Assembly (NCBI RefSeq): GCF_026341035.1
Contig: NZ_JAPEOQ010000002.1
Span: 1,488,001-1,552,000, forward strand
Direction: 5' to 3'
Origin: Streptomyces sp. NBC_01016
Lineage (GTDB): Bacteria; Actinomycetota; Actinomycetes; Streptomycetales; Streptomycetaceae
Length of the DNA: 64,000 nt
Shown piece by piece: positions 32,114-40,477 of this stretch. The position numbers were made by a program, and so were the translations under genes. The stretch's first letter is position 1. The number at the start of each line of letters is the position of its first letter. The notes beneath the pieces are model-generated. The model was not told the origin of the DNA. It did no database searches and saw only the letters and a list, made by a program, of their open reading frames with translations.

Positions 32114-32235
32114 TCCGTGCGGCGCACAGCCCGTGCGTCACGGATACCAACTGACACAACTGACGTTCCATCACGGCCGGTTCGCGCCCAGCACGGACCG
32201 GCCGGGAGCGCCACTGACGAGGAGAGAACGGCGCC

Positions 32236-32430
32236 ATGCCGAAGAACAAGTCGCACAGCGGTGCCAGCAAGCGCTTCAAGATCACCGGCTCCGGCAAGGT
32301 GATGCGTGAGCGCGCCGGCAAGCGCCACCTGCTCGAGCACAAGTCGTCCCGCGTGACGCGTCGCCTCACCGGCAACGCCGAGATGGCCCCGGGCGACGCC
32401 GCGAAGATCAAGAAGCTTCTCGGCAAGTGA
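32236..32430 (+). CDS. rpmI: Ribosomal protein bL35
   Basis: A 64-residue, highly basic protein starting MPKNKSHSGASKRFKITGSG and ending KIKKLLGK, full length for bL35 of the 50S subunit. ATG 32236 follows GAGGAGA. It lies 122 bp after infC and 99 bp before rplT in the conserved infC-rpmI-rplT operon. Confidence 0.98.
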   Translation: MPKNKSHSGASKRFKITGSGKVMRERAGKRHLLEHKSSRVTRRLTGNAEMAPGDAAKIKKLLGK

Positions 32431-32529
32431 TGTACGGGCGTCTGCACGCCCTGTACGTCAGCTAGACCGGGACCCATTCGAATTCGGGCCGGGTGACAAC
32501 AACCCCGGCCCCGCTACAAGGAGTTAACA

Positions 32530-32913
32530 GTGGCACGCGTCAAGCGCGCGGTGAACGCGCACAAGAAGCGTCGGGCGATCCTCGAGCAGGCCAGCGGCTA
32601 CCGCGGTCAGCGTTCGCGCCTGTACCGCAAGGCGAAGGAGCAGGTCACCCACTCCCTCGTCTACAACTACAACGACCGCAAGAAGCGCAAGGGCGACTTC
32701 CGTCAGCTGTGGATCCAGCGCATCAACGCCGCTGCCCGCCAGAACGGCATGACGTACAACCGCCTCATCCAGGGTCTGAAGGCCGCCAACATCGAGGTGG
32801 ACCGCAAGATGCTGGCCGAGCTGGCCGTGAACGACATCAACGCGTTCGCCGCCCTCGTCGAGGTTGCGCAGAAGGCGCTGCCGGCTGACGTGAACGCGCC
32901 CAAGGCTGCGTGA
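32530..32913 (+). CDS. rplT: Ribosomal protein bL20
   Basis: A 127-residue bL20: basic N-terminal tail (ARVKRAVNAHKKRRA, QASGYRGQRSRLYR) that threads into 23S rRNA, and a globular C-domain (FRQLWIQRINAAARQNGMTY). GTG start after AAGGAG. In Firmicutes and E. coli bL20 represses its own operon by binding leader RNA; the structured infC leader makes an analogous control plausible here. A very strong terminator follows. Confidence 0.98.
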   Translation: MARVKRAVNAHKKRRAILEQASGYRGQRSRLYRKAKEQVTHSLVYNYNDRKKRKGDFRQLWIQRINAAARQNGMTYNRLIQGLKAANIEVDRKMLAELAVNDINAFAALVEVAQKALPADVNAPKAA

Positions 32914-32937
32914 ACGCTCCGCTGAGCTGCATGTGAC

Positions 32938-32980
32938 GTGGGACCCGCAAGCCGGTTGGCTTGCGGGTCCCACGTTGTTC
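32938..32980 (+). terminator. Terminator of infC-rpmI-rplT
   Basis: Perfect 16-bp arms GTGGGACCCGCAAGCC (32938-32953) and GGCTTGCGGGTCCCAC (32958-32973) with a GGTT loop, followed by GTTGTTC. It starts 24 bp after the rplT stop. Confidence 0.95.
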
Positions 32981-33036
32981 GGGGCCGTTCGTTCTGTGTC
33001 CCGTATGTTGGCCGGCTGCCGGTTTGCGTGTGGTTT

Positions 33037-33065
33037 GCGCAGTTCCCCGCGCCCCTGAAGGGGCC
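33037..33065 (+). repeat. Dispersed GCGCAGTTCCCCGCGCCCC repeat
   Basis: Contains the same AGTTCCCCGCG core as the hairpin after the helicase gene, followed by a small CCCCT/AGGGG dyad. This is one of the common intergenic repeats in Streptomyces genomes. Here it lies in the leader of the SpoU gene, 68 bp before its start. Confidence 0.7.
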
Positions 33066-33132
33066 ACCGGCCCCCGGTGCCGCGCCCCCTGGCTCAGGCC
33101 CCGACCCCGTCACCATCCCGAAGGTTTCCCGC

Positions 33133-33975
33133 ATGGTTGCAACGCCCGAGTTGATCTCTTCCAAGTCGCCCCGCGTGAGCGCCGCGCGGCGTCTCGCCAA
33201 GCGGAACTTCCGGGGGAAGGAGCGGCTGTTTCTGGCCGAGGGGCCGCAGGCTGTGCGGGAGGGTGCCGCGCACGGTGGGCTCGTCGAGATGTTCGCGACC
33301 GTGGAGGCCGCCGAGCGGTACGCCGACATCGTCGGGGAGGCCAGGGACGCGGGCGCCCGCGTGCACCTCGCCGAAGAGGACGTCATCGCCGACATCTCCA
33401 CCACCGTCACCCCGCAGGGCCTCGTGGGGGTGTGCCGGTTCCTGGACACGCCGTTCGAGGAGATCCTCGCCGCGCGGCCCAAGCTCGTCGCCGTCCTCGC
33501 GCACGTGCGTGACCCCGGGAACGCCGGAACCGTGCTCCGGTGCGCCGACGCCGCGGGCGCCGAGGCCGTCGTGCTGACCGACGCCTCCGTGGACCTCTAC
33601 AACCCGAAGGCCGTCCGTGCCTCCGTGGGGTCGCTGTTCCACTTGCCCGTCGCCGTGGGCGTACCCGTCGAGGAGGCCGTCGCCGGGCTCAAGGAGGCCG
33701 GCGTCCGGATTCTCGCCGCCGACGGAGCGGGCGAGGACGACCTCGACGCCGAGCTGGACCAGGGGACCATGGGCGCCGCGACCGCCTGGGTGTTCGGCAA
33801 CGAGGCCTGGGGCCTGCCGGAGGAGACCCGCGCACTCGCCGACGCCGTCGTGCGCGTGCCCATCCACGGCAAGGCCGAGAGCCTCAACCTCGCGACGGCG
33901 GCCGCCGTTTGCCTGTACGCCTCCGCGCGTGCGCAGCGTGCCCCCGGAGGGTGCCGCTCCGTCACTCCCGGCTAG
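33133..33975 (+). CDS. SpoU/TrmH-family 2'-O-ribose RNA methyltransferase
   Basis: A 280-residue SPOUT methyltransferase. The N-terminal substrate-binding domain (KRNFRGKERLFLAEGPQAVREG) is followed by the knotted SAM domain with motif 1 HVRDPGNAGTVLRCADAAGA, motif 2 WVFGNEAWGL and motif 3 VPIHGKAESLNLATAAAVCLY. Probable target is 23S rRNA, as in RlmB/TsnR-like proteins; some actinobacterial relatives confer ribosome-directed resistance, but nothing here argues for that. ATG 33133 is chosen because the frame upstream runs through the rplT terminator. It is followed 46 bp later by the kinase gene. Confidence 0.88.
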   Translation: MVATPELISSKSPRVSAARRLAKRNFRGKERLFLAEGPQAVREGAAHGGLVEMFATVEAAERYADIVGEARDAGARVHLAEEDVIADISTTVTPQGLVGVCRFLDTPFEEILAARPKLVAVLAHVRDPGNAGTVLRCADAAGAEAVVLTDASVDLYNPKAVRASVGSLFHLPVAVGVPVEEAVAGLKEAGVRILAADGAGEDDLDAELDQGTMGAATAWVFGNEAWGLPEETRALADAVVRVPIHGKAESLNLATAAAVCLYASARAQRAPGGCRSVTPG

Positions 33976-34021
33976 TAGGGTGACTCTTCCGGATCGACCG
34001 CCGGGAGGGGGAGCGCGGGAG

Positions 34022-35137
34022 ATGAGCGTCGTCAACGGCAGCGGCTCACGCGGCCTGACCGGGCCCGACGCGTCCGGTCCCGACGGACTCGCGACGCTCG
34101 GCGTGCACCCCGACGACCTGCCCGACGGCCTCGTCGTCGCGGACGAGCGCGGCCGCGTCATCTGCTTCAACGCCGCCGCGGAGCGCATCACCGCGGTCCG
34201 CGCGGGCACCGCGCTGGACGCGCCGCTCGAGCGCGTTCTCCCGTTGGAGGACCTCGAGGGCCGGCGCTGGTGGCAGCTCACCGATCCGTACGGCGGCCTC
34301 GCCATCCGGGGCGGGCAGCCCGAGCGGAACCTGCTGCTTCCGGGCGGCCGGGAAGTGCTGGTCACCGCGCGTTACGTGCGCACCCGGCCGACCGGGCCCG
34401 TGCGCCGCGTCGTCGTGTCGCTGCGGGACACCGAGGCCCGGCAGCGTACCGAACGCAGCCACGCCGAGCTGATCGCCACCGTCGCCCACGAGCTGCGCTC
34501 CCCGCTGACCTCGGTCAAGGGCTTCACCGCGACGCTGCTCGCCAAGTGGGAGCGATTCACCGACGAGCAGAAGCGGCTGATGCTGGAGACGGTCGACGCC
34601 GATGCGAACCGGGTGACCCGGCTCATCGCCGAGCTGCTCGACATCTCCCGCATCGACTCCGGGCGGCTCGAACTGCGGCGTCAGCCCGTCGACATCGCGG
34701 CCGCCGTCTCCCGGCACATCCAGGCGCACGTCGCCTCGGGGCAGTCGGCCGACCGGTTCCTGCTGCGCGTCGAGCATCCGCTGCCCGACCCGTGGGCCGA
34801 CCCGGACAAGGTCGACCAGGTCCTGAGCAACTTGCTGGAAAACGCCGTGCGTCATGGCGAGGGAACCGTCACCATTGACGTCGAGCCAACCCGGCCCACC
34901 GGCACGTCGGTCACCGTGAGCGACGAGGGCCCCGGCATCCCGGAGGAGTCCATGAACCGCGTCTTCACCCGCTTCTGGCGGGGCAGCAAGCGCGGCGGCA
35001 CGGGCCTCGGGCTGTACATCGTCAAGGGCATCGTCGAAGCCCACGGCGGGACGATCACCGTGGGGCGGGCGCCCGGTGGCGGCGCCGAGTTCCGATTTAC
35101 GTTGCCCGTGGCGACGCCGGCCTATCTCACCAGCTGA
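34022..35137 (+). CDS. Orphan PAS-domain sensor histidine kinase
   Basis: A 371-residue soluble kinase: a PAS domain (about 25-135: DGLVVADERGRVICFNAAAERITAV), a HisKA dimerisation helix with phospho-acceptor H in IATVAHELRSPLTSVKGF, and a HATPase_c domain with N-box LSNLLENAVRHG, DEGPGIPEE and GTGLGLYIVKG. No transmembrane segment, so it senses a cytoplasmic signal. No response regulator gene is adjacent; it sits between an RNA methyltransferase and pheST. ATG 34022 follows GGGAG. Confidence 0.92.
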   Translation: MSVVNGSGSRGLTGPDASGPDGLATLGVHPDDLPDGLVVADERGRVICFNAAAERITAVRAGTALDAPLERVLPLEDLEGRRWWQLTDPYGGLAIRGGQPERNLLLPGGREVLVTARYVRTRPTGPVRRVVVSLRDTEARQRTERSHAELIATVAHELRSPLTSVKGFTATLLAKWERFTDEQKRLMLETVDADANRVTRLIAELLDISRIDSGRLELRRQPVDIAAAVSRHIQAHVASGQSADRFLLRVEHPLPDPWADPDKVDQVLSNLLENAVRHGEGTVTIDVEPTRPTGTSVTVSDEGPGIPEESMNRVFTRFWRGSKRGGTGLGLYIVKGIVEAHGGTITVGRAPGGGAEFRFTLPVATPAYLTS

Positions 35138-35179
35138 CCGGCCAGGCACCACGGGCGCAGTCACCCACCTCACCCCCGT

Positions 35180-35185
35180 TAGACT
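35180..35185 (+). promoter_or_regulatory. Candidate -10 element for pheST
   Basis: TAGACT, 98 bp before pheS, the best -10 match in the short gap after the kinase gene. No T-box specifier or terminator hairpin typical of aminoacyl-tRNA synthetase leaders is visible between it and the start codon. Confidence 0.35.
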
Positions 35186-35277
35186 CGTCCTTTGGCACGT
35201 TTGCGTCCCCGCCACTCGACGGCCGTCGAACGCGTCTGCGGGACCATCAGCCACGCCAATCGGAAGCACGGGAAGAG

Positions 35278-36408
35278 ATGTCGGCACCGAACAAGTCGTA
35301 CGACCCTGTCGAGGTCGAGGCACTGAAACCGGAAGAGATCGAGCGCGTCCAGGGGGAGGCGCTCGCCGCCTTCGCCGCCGCGGACTCGCTCGAGGCGCTT
35401 CAGGAGGCCAAGGTCGCGCACACCGGCGGCACCTCGCCGCTGGCGCTCGCCAACCGCGAGATCGGCGCGCTGCCGCCGCAGGCCAAGGCCGCGGCGGGCA
35501 AGCTCGTCGGGCAGGCCCGCGCCGCCGTCGGCCGGGGCCTCGCCGCCCGCCAGGCCGAGCTGGAGGCCGAGCGCGACGCGCGCGTCCTGGTCGAGGAGGC
35601 CGTGGACGTCACGCTGCCCCACGACCGCGAGCAGGCCGGCGCCCGGCACCCGCTCACCACGCTCTCCGAGCGCATCGAGGACGTCTTCGTGGCCATGGGC
35701 TACGAGGTCGCCGAGGGCCCGGAGATCGAGGCCGAGTGGTTCAACTTCGACGCGCTCAACATCGGCCCTGACCACCCCGCCCGCGGCACCCAGGACACCT
35801 TCTTCGTCCAGGGCGCCAAGGAGGCAGGGGGTGCGGACGAGGCCGGTCTCGTGCTGCGCACGCACACCTCGCCCGTGCAGATCCGCTCGATGCTGGACCG
35901 CGAGCCGCCGGTCTACGTGATCTGCCCCGGCCGCGTGTACCGCTCCGACGAGCTGGACGCCACGCACACCCCCGTCTTCAACCAGGTCGAGCTCCTCGCC
36001 ATCGACGAGGGCCTGACCATGGCGGACCTCAAGGGCACCCTCGACCACATGGTCCAGGCGCTCTTCGGCCAGGGCATGAAGACGCGGCTGCGCCCGAACT
36101 TCTTCCCGTTCACCGAGCCGTCCGCCGAGATGGACATGGTCTGCTACGTGTGCCGCGGCGAGTCCGTCGGCAACGCGGACCGCCCCTGCCGCACCTGCTC
36201 CTCCGAGGGCTGGATCGAGCTGGGCGGCTGCGGCATGGTCAACCCGAAGGTGCTCGTCGCCTGCGGTGTGGACCCCGAGAAGTACAGCGGATTCGCCTTC
36301 GGGTTCGGCATCGAACGGATGCTGATGTTCCGCCACAACGTCGAAGACATGCGAGACATGGTCGAGGGTGACGTCCGCTTCACCCGGCCGTTCGGGATGG
36401 AGATCTGA
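35278..36408 (+). CDS. pheS: Phenylalanyl-tRNA synthetase alpha subunit
   Basis: Catalytic subunit of the (alpha-beta)2 enzyme that charges tRNA-Phe. The 376-residue protein has an N-terminal coiled coil (about 1-95), motif 1 near HPLTTLSERIEDVF, motif 2 RVYRSDELDATHTPVFNQVE, and motif 3 GFGIERMLMFRHNVEDMRD. An insert between EMDMV and WIELGG carries two CxxC pairs (CYVC, CRTC), a zinc-ribbon seen in many Gram-positive PheS but absent from E. coli. ATG 35278 has GGAAGAG directly upstream; the stop overlaps pheT by one base triplet (TGATG). Confidence 0.98.
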   Translation: MSAPNKSYDPVEVEALKPEEIERVQGEALAAFAAADSLEALQEAKVAHTGGTSPLALANREIGALPPQAKAAAGKLVGQARAAVGRGLAARQAELEAERDARVLVEEAVDVTLPHDREQAGARHPLTTLSERIEDVFVAMGYEVAEGPEIEAEWFNFDALNIGPDHPARGTQDTFFVQGAKEAGGADEAGLVLRTHTSPVQIRSMLDREPPVYVICPGRVYRSDELDATHTPVFNQVELLAIDEGLTMADLKGTLDHMVQALFGQGMKTRLRPNFFPFTEPSAEMDMVCYVCRGESVGNADRPCRTCSSEGWIELGGCGMVNPKVLVACGVDPEKYSGFAFGFGIERMLMFRHNVEDMRDMVEGDVRFTRPFGMEI

Positions 36409-38921
36409 TGCGTATCCCGCTTTCCTGGCTGCGGGAGTACGTCGATCTCCCCGCCTCCGAGACCGGCCGCGACGTGCAGGCCAAGCTCGTGTCCGCAGGG
36501 CTCGAGGTCGAGACGGTCGAGCAGCTCGGCGCAGGCCTCAAGGGCCCCCTCGTCGTCGGTCAGGTCAAGACCATCGAGGAGTTGGAGGGCTTCAAGAAGC
36601 CCATCCGCTTCTGCACCGTCGACGTCGGTCAGGCCAACGGCACCGGTGAGCCGCAGGAGATCGTCTGCGGCGCCCGGAACTTCGCCGTCGGCGACAAGGT
36701 CGTCGTGGTCCTGCCGGGCGCCGTGCTGCCCGGCGACTTCGCGATCGCCGCGCGCAAGACGTACGGCAAGACCTCGCACGGCATGATCTGCTCCACCGAC
36801 GAGCTCGGCATGGGCGACGACGGCACGCACGGCATCATCGTGCTGCCGCCGGAGCACGAGGTCGGCACCGACGCCATCGAGTTGCTCGAACTGGTCGACG
36901 AGGTGCTGGACATCGCGGTGACCGCCAACCGCGGCGACTGCCTGTCCATCCGCGGTGTCGCCCGCGAGGCCGCCATCGCCTACGGTCTGCCGCTGCGCGA
37001 CCCGGCCCTCCTCGACGTGCCGACGCCGAACGCCGACGGCTACCCGGTGCAGATCACCGACCGCCTCGGCTGCGACCGCTTCACCGCGCGCACCGTCGCC
37101 GGGCTCTCGCCCGACTACCGCTCCCCGATCTGGCTCCAGCGCCGCCTGCAGAAGGTCGGCATGCGCCCGATCTCGCTCGCCGTCGACGTCACGAACTACG
37201 TGATGATGGAGCTCGGCCAGCCGCTGCACGCCTACGACCGCTCGCTCGTGCAGGGCGCGATCGGCGTCCGCCGCGCCGAGCAGGGCGAGCAGCTCACCAC
37301 CCTCGACGGCACCAAGCGCAAGCTCGACGCCGAGGACCTGGTCATCACCGACGAGCGCGGCCCGATCGGCCTCGCCGGCGTGATGGGCGGCGCCAACACG
37401 GAGATCGCGGACCACGAGGAGACGGCCGGCACCACGGACGTCGTCATCGAGGCCGCGCACTTCGACGCCGTCTCCATCGCCCGCACCGCGCGCCGCCACA
37501 AGCTGTCCTCCGAGGCGTCCAAGCGCTTCGAGCGCGGCGTCGACCCGGAGGCCGCTTCGGCCGCCGCCCAGCGCGCCGTCGACCTGCTCGTGCTGCTCGC
37601 GGGCGGCAAGGCCGAGCCGGGTGTCACCGAGGTCGTCGCCCCGTCCGGGCCGCACACCATCACCGTCCCGGCCGACCACCCGGACAAGGTGGCGGGCGTG
37701 TCGTACGGCCGCGAGACCGTGGTGCGCCGCCTCCAGCAGGTCGGCTGCGACGCGTACGGGCAGGACGTCCTGACGGTCACCGTGCCGTCCTGGCGCCCCG
37801 ACCTCGTGGACCCGAACGACCTCGCCGAAGAGGTCATCCGCCTGGAGGGCTACGAGAACCTGCCCTCCACGCTGCCGAAGCCCCCGGCGGGCCGTGGCCT
37901 GACCGCGCGCCAGCGCCTGCACCGCCGTGTCGGCCGCGCGCTGGCCGGTGCCGGGTACGTCGAGGCGCTCAACTACCCGTTCCTGGGCGAGGGCGTCTTC
38001 GACCAGCTCGGCCTGGAGGCGGACGACGCCCGCCGCAAGGTCGTCAAGCTGATCAACCCGCTCAACGACGAGGAGCCCGCGCTCCGTACGACGCTGCTGC
38101 CGGGGCTGCTGAACGCGCTGCGCCGCAACGACGGCCGCGGCAGCCACGACCTGGCGCTCTTCGAGACCGGCCTGGTGTTCCGGCCGACCGGTGAGGAGAC
38201 CGCCCCGGTCCGCCTCCCCGTCGACCGCCGCCCGACCGACGAGGAGATCGCCGGTCTGGACGCCGCGCTGCCCGAGCAGCCGCGCCGTGCCGCCGTCGTC
38301 CTCGCGGGCGCCCGCGAGCAGGCCGGCTGGTGGGGCAAGGGCCGTCCGGCCGACTGGGCCGACGCCATCGAGGCCGCGCGCACCCTCGCCCGCGAGGCGC
38401 ACGCGGAGCTCACGGTCCGTGCCGACCGGCACGAGCCGTGGCACCCCGGCCGCTGCGCCGCCCTGTACGTCGACATCGACGGCACGGAGACGCTCGTCGG
38501 CCACGCCGGTGAGCTGCACCCGCGCGTCGTCAAGGCGCTGAGCCTGCCCGAGCGCACCTGCGCGATGGAGCTGGACCTCGACGTCCTGGAGCGGGCCGGC
38601 ACCGGCCTGCTGGAGGCGCCGCGGATCTCCACGTTCCCCGTCGCCACGCAGGACGTCGCGCTCATCGTCGACAAGACCGTCCCGGCCGCCGAGGTCGAGA
38701 AGGCGCTGCGCGAGGGCGCCGGTGAACTCCTGGAGTCCATCCGCCTGTTCGACGTGTACGAGAACGCGGAGCAGCTCGGCGACGACAAGAAGTCGCTCGC
38801 CTACGCGCTGTGCTTCCGGGCCGGCGACCGCACGCTGAAGGCCGACGAGGCGTCGGCCGCCCGCGACGCCGCGGTGGCGCTCGCCGCCGAGCGTACGGGC
38901 GCGGTGCTGCGCGGCGCGTAA
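36408..38921 (+). CDS. pheT: Phenylalanyl-tRNA synthetase beta subunit
   Basis: Structural, tRNA-binding and editing subunit, 837 residues. Order of domains: EMAP/OB-like tRNA-binding domain (about 40-155), B3/B4 editing domain (about 215-400, with VTNYVMMELGQPLHAYD), B5 (about 415-490), core domain and the C-terminal FDX-ACB anticodon-binding domain (about 740-836, with ISTFPVATQDVALIVD). Its ATG lies within the pheS stop. The stop codon region shows an imperfect 16-bp duplication (38913-38944), and a strong terminator lies 35 bp on. Confidence 0.98.
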   Translation: MRIPLSWLREYVDLPASETGRDVQAKLVSAGLEVETVEQLGAGLKGPLVVGQVKTIEELEGFKKPIRFCTVDVGQANGTGEPQEIVCGARNFAVGDKVVVVLPGAVLPGDFAIAARKTYGKTSHGMICSTDELGMGDDGTHGIIVLPPEHEVGTDAIELLELVDEVLDIAVTANRGDCLSIRGVAREAAIAYGLPLRDPALLDVPTPNADGYPVQITDRLGCDRFTARTVAGLSPDYRSPIWLQRRLQKVGMRPISLAVDVTNYVMMELGQPLHAYDRSLVQGAIGVRRAEQGEQLTTLDGTKRKLDAEDLVITDERGPIGLAGVMGGANTEIADHEETAGTTDVVIEAAHFDAVSIARTARRHKLSSEASKRFERGVDPEAASAAAQRAVDLLVLLAGGKAEPGVTEVVAPSGPHTITVPADHPDKVAGVSYGRETVVRRLQQVGCDAYGQDVLTVTVPSWRPDLVDPNDLAEEVIRLEGYENLPSTLPKPPAGRGLTARQRLHRRVGRALAGAGYVEALNYPFLGEGVFDQLGLEADDARRKVVKLINPLNDEEPALRTTLLPGLLNALRRNDGRGSHDLALFETGLVFRPTGEETAPVRLPVDRRPTDEEIAGLDAALPEQPRRAAVVLAGAREQAGWWGKGRPADWADAIEAARTLAREAHAELTVRADRHEPWHPGRCAALYVDIDGTETLVGHAGELHPRVVKALSLPERTCAMELDLDVLERAGTGLLEAPRISTFPVATQDVALIVDKTVPAAEVEKALREGAGELLESIRLFDVYENAEQLGDDKKSLAYALCFRAGDRTLKADEASAARDAAVALAAERTGAVLRGA

Positions 38922-38944
38922 CAGCGCCGGCGCGTGACAGCGCG
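38913..38944 (+). repeat. Imperfect 16-bp tandem duplication spanning the pheT stop codon
   Basis: GGCGCGTAACAGCGCC (38913-38928, containing the TAA stop) is followed at once by GGCGCGTGACAGCGCG (38929-38944), 14 of 16 bases identical; the second copy has TGA where the first has TAA. Confidence 0.85.
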
Positions 38945-38955
38945 CACAGCCGCAG

Positions 38956-38989
38956 CTGAGGGGTGTATCCGGGAGACCGGGTGCACCCC
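38956..38989 (+). terminator. pheST terminator with an overlapping alternative hairpin
   Basis: GAGGGGTGTATCCGG (38956-38970) pairs with CCGGGTGCACCCCTC (38975-38989) around a GAGA loop, with two G-U pairs. CTCACTC (38987-38993) and GAGTGAG (38998-39004) form a second hairpin sharing three bases with the first. Confidence 0.85.
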
Positions 38990-39061
38990 TCACTCATTCG
39001 AGTGAGGATTCTCGATGATCCGGTCCGGAACGGGGAGACGGTCGACAGAATCATTGCGGTC

Positions 39062-39089
39062 GCCCGGCCTGATCCAAACGACAGACCCT
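39062..39089 (+). mobile_element. Solo terminal repeat of the MITE-like element
   Basis: These 28 bases are identical to 14877-14904, the right end of the palindromic element, including the 26-bp inverted repeat. The 160 bases upstream show no matching left end or interior, so this is a solo end or relic. It ends 14 bases before the start of the SpoIIE-type phosphatase gene and covers the place where a ribosome site or promoter would be expected. Confidence 0.9.
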
Positions 39090-39103
39090 AGGGGGCCGTC
39101 GGC

Positions 39104-40189
39104 ATGATCCGTATCAAGACCAAGGCGCCCACGGGACTCGAACCGAGGCGTGCCCGGCGCACGTTGATGCTGGGCCTGCCGACCGTGTGGGGCGCGGTCG
39201 CCATGACGTACAAGTTCGTCTGCCCGCTCGCGCAGTTGGACGGGTTAGGCGCGCGGATCGCGACCAGCGCCGTCTTCTTCGCCGTCGGCACCGGGCTGAT
39301 ATTGCGCGTGCGCCACACCCTGATGCGGGAGTTGAGCGAGGCGCGGGCCGTCGCGGACGCCGCGCAGTCCGCGCTGCTGCGCCCGCTGCCGTCCCGGCTC
39401 GACGGTCTCGCGCTCGCCGCAGGACAGCTCTCCGCCGACCGCGGCGCCAGCATCGGCGGCGACCTGTACGACGTCGTCGCCACCGACCACGGCGTCCGCG
39501 TGGTCATGGGCGACGTACGAGGGCACGGGATCGCGGCGCTCGGCACCGTCGGCGCCGTCCTCGGCAGCTTTCGCGAGGCCGCGCACGACGAGGACGAACT
39601 CGGGGCGCTGCTGCGGCGGTTGGAGCGCGCGCACGCCCGCTATCTGCGCCAGCGCGCCCGGGAGGAGCATCCCGCCGCCGGGGGAGGGGAGCCGGAGAAC
39701 CCGGTCGCGGAGGAGTTCGTGACGGTGCTGCTCCTGGAGATCCGGCGGGACGGCGCGGTGCACGCCCTCAACTGCGGTCACCCGTGGCCGTATCTGCTGC
39801 GTCCCGGCGCCGTGCGCTGCGTGGAGCCGATGAGCGGTGGCGATCCGATGCCGCCGCTCGGCCCGTTCCCGCTGCCCGCCGAGCTGCCGCCCGTGCGCTG
39901 CGGGCGGATCAGGCCCGGCGAGGGGCTCCTGCTGCACACCGACGGCATCGAGGACGCCCGCGATCACCAGGGCCGGTTCTTCCCGCTGCGGTCCACGCTC
40001 GACGGGGCCCTGCGCCGCGGCCCCATCATGCCCCAGGCCGTCATCCACGCCGTCTACACCCGGCTCCTGTGCCACGCCGGCGGCCGGCTCTGCGACGACG
40101 CCGCGCTGCTCGTGCTGCGCAACGACCGGAGCCGGGTGCCCGCCCAGCACGCCGGTCCCGTCGTGTGCACCGCCCACAAGGTGCTCTGA
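39104..40189 (+). CDS. Membrane-anchored SpoIIE/PP2C-type serine phosphatase
   Basis: A 361-residue protein with two hydrophobic helices at about 20-38 and 50-68, a short linker helix, and a SpoIIE-family PPM phosphatase domain from about 95: GASIGGDLYDVV and VMGDVRGHGIAALGTVGAVLGSF give metal-binding Asp residues, NCGHPWPYLL and LLHTDGIEDARD complete the site. Such phosphatases act on phospho-anti-anti-sigma factors; its partner is not in the window. ATG 39104 has only GGGGG-type sequence upstream because the solo repeat abuts it. Confidence 0.9.
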   Translation: MIRIKTKAPTGLEPRRARRTLMLGLPTVWGAVAMTYKFVCPLAQLDGLGARIATSAVFFAVGTGLILRVRHTLMRELSEARAVADAAQSALLRPLPSRLDGLALAAGQLSADRGASIGGDLYDVVATDHGVRVVMGDVRGHGIAALGTVGAVLGSFREAAHDEDELGALLRRLERAHARYLRQRAREEHPAAGGGEPENPVAEEFVTVLLLEIRRDGAVHALNCGHPWPYLLRPGAVRCVEPMSGGDPMPPLGPFPLPAELPPVRCGRIRPGEGLLLHTDGIEDARDHQGRFFPLRSTLDGALRRGPIMPQAVIHAVYTRLLCHAGGRLCDDAALLVLRNDRSRVPAQHAGPVVCTAHKVL

Positions 40190-40477
40190 GCTTCCGGCCG
40201 TTCACGACCGTACGAGGCCGGGGGCCGCGTCGTCCGCCCGTCGCGGAGTGTGTCGGGCAGGCGAACGGGCGGACGACGCGGGTTCGGGCCGCCGCGCTGT
40301 ACGAGGGGGAGCCGACGGCCCGGCCGGCCTCTTGCGAGGCAGTTCAGTCAAGCGGGTACCAACCAGCCACAACAGCGCGCACACGCCACGGACTTGGGCA
40401 TTCCGATCACACCCCGTGTGAACACGCCTCGACTAGGCTGGCGGCACCGGGCCAATGGCGGGCAACGGAGGCTCTCG

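Noticed and set aside
33133..33975. Antibiotic resistance rRNA methyltransferase
   Set aside because: It is a generic SpoU protein in a conserved core location next to the L20 operon; nothing points to self-resistance.
35138..35277. A T-box riboswitch upstream of pheST
   Set aside because: The gap is only 140 bp and shows neither the T-box sequence nor a terminator/antiterminator pair.
36144..38993. A 949-codon open frame opposite pheT
   Set aside because: Antisense shadow of a conserved essential gene whose plus-strand product is unmistakable.
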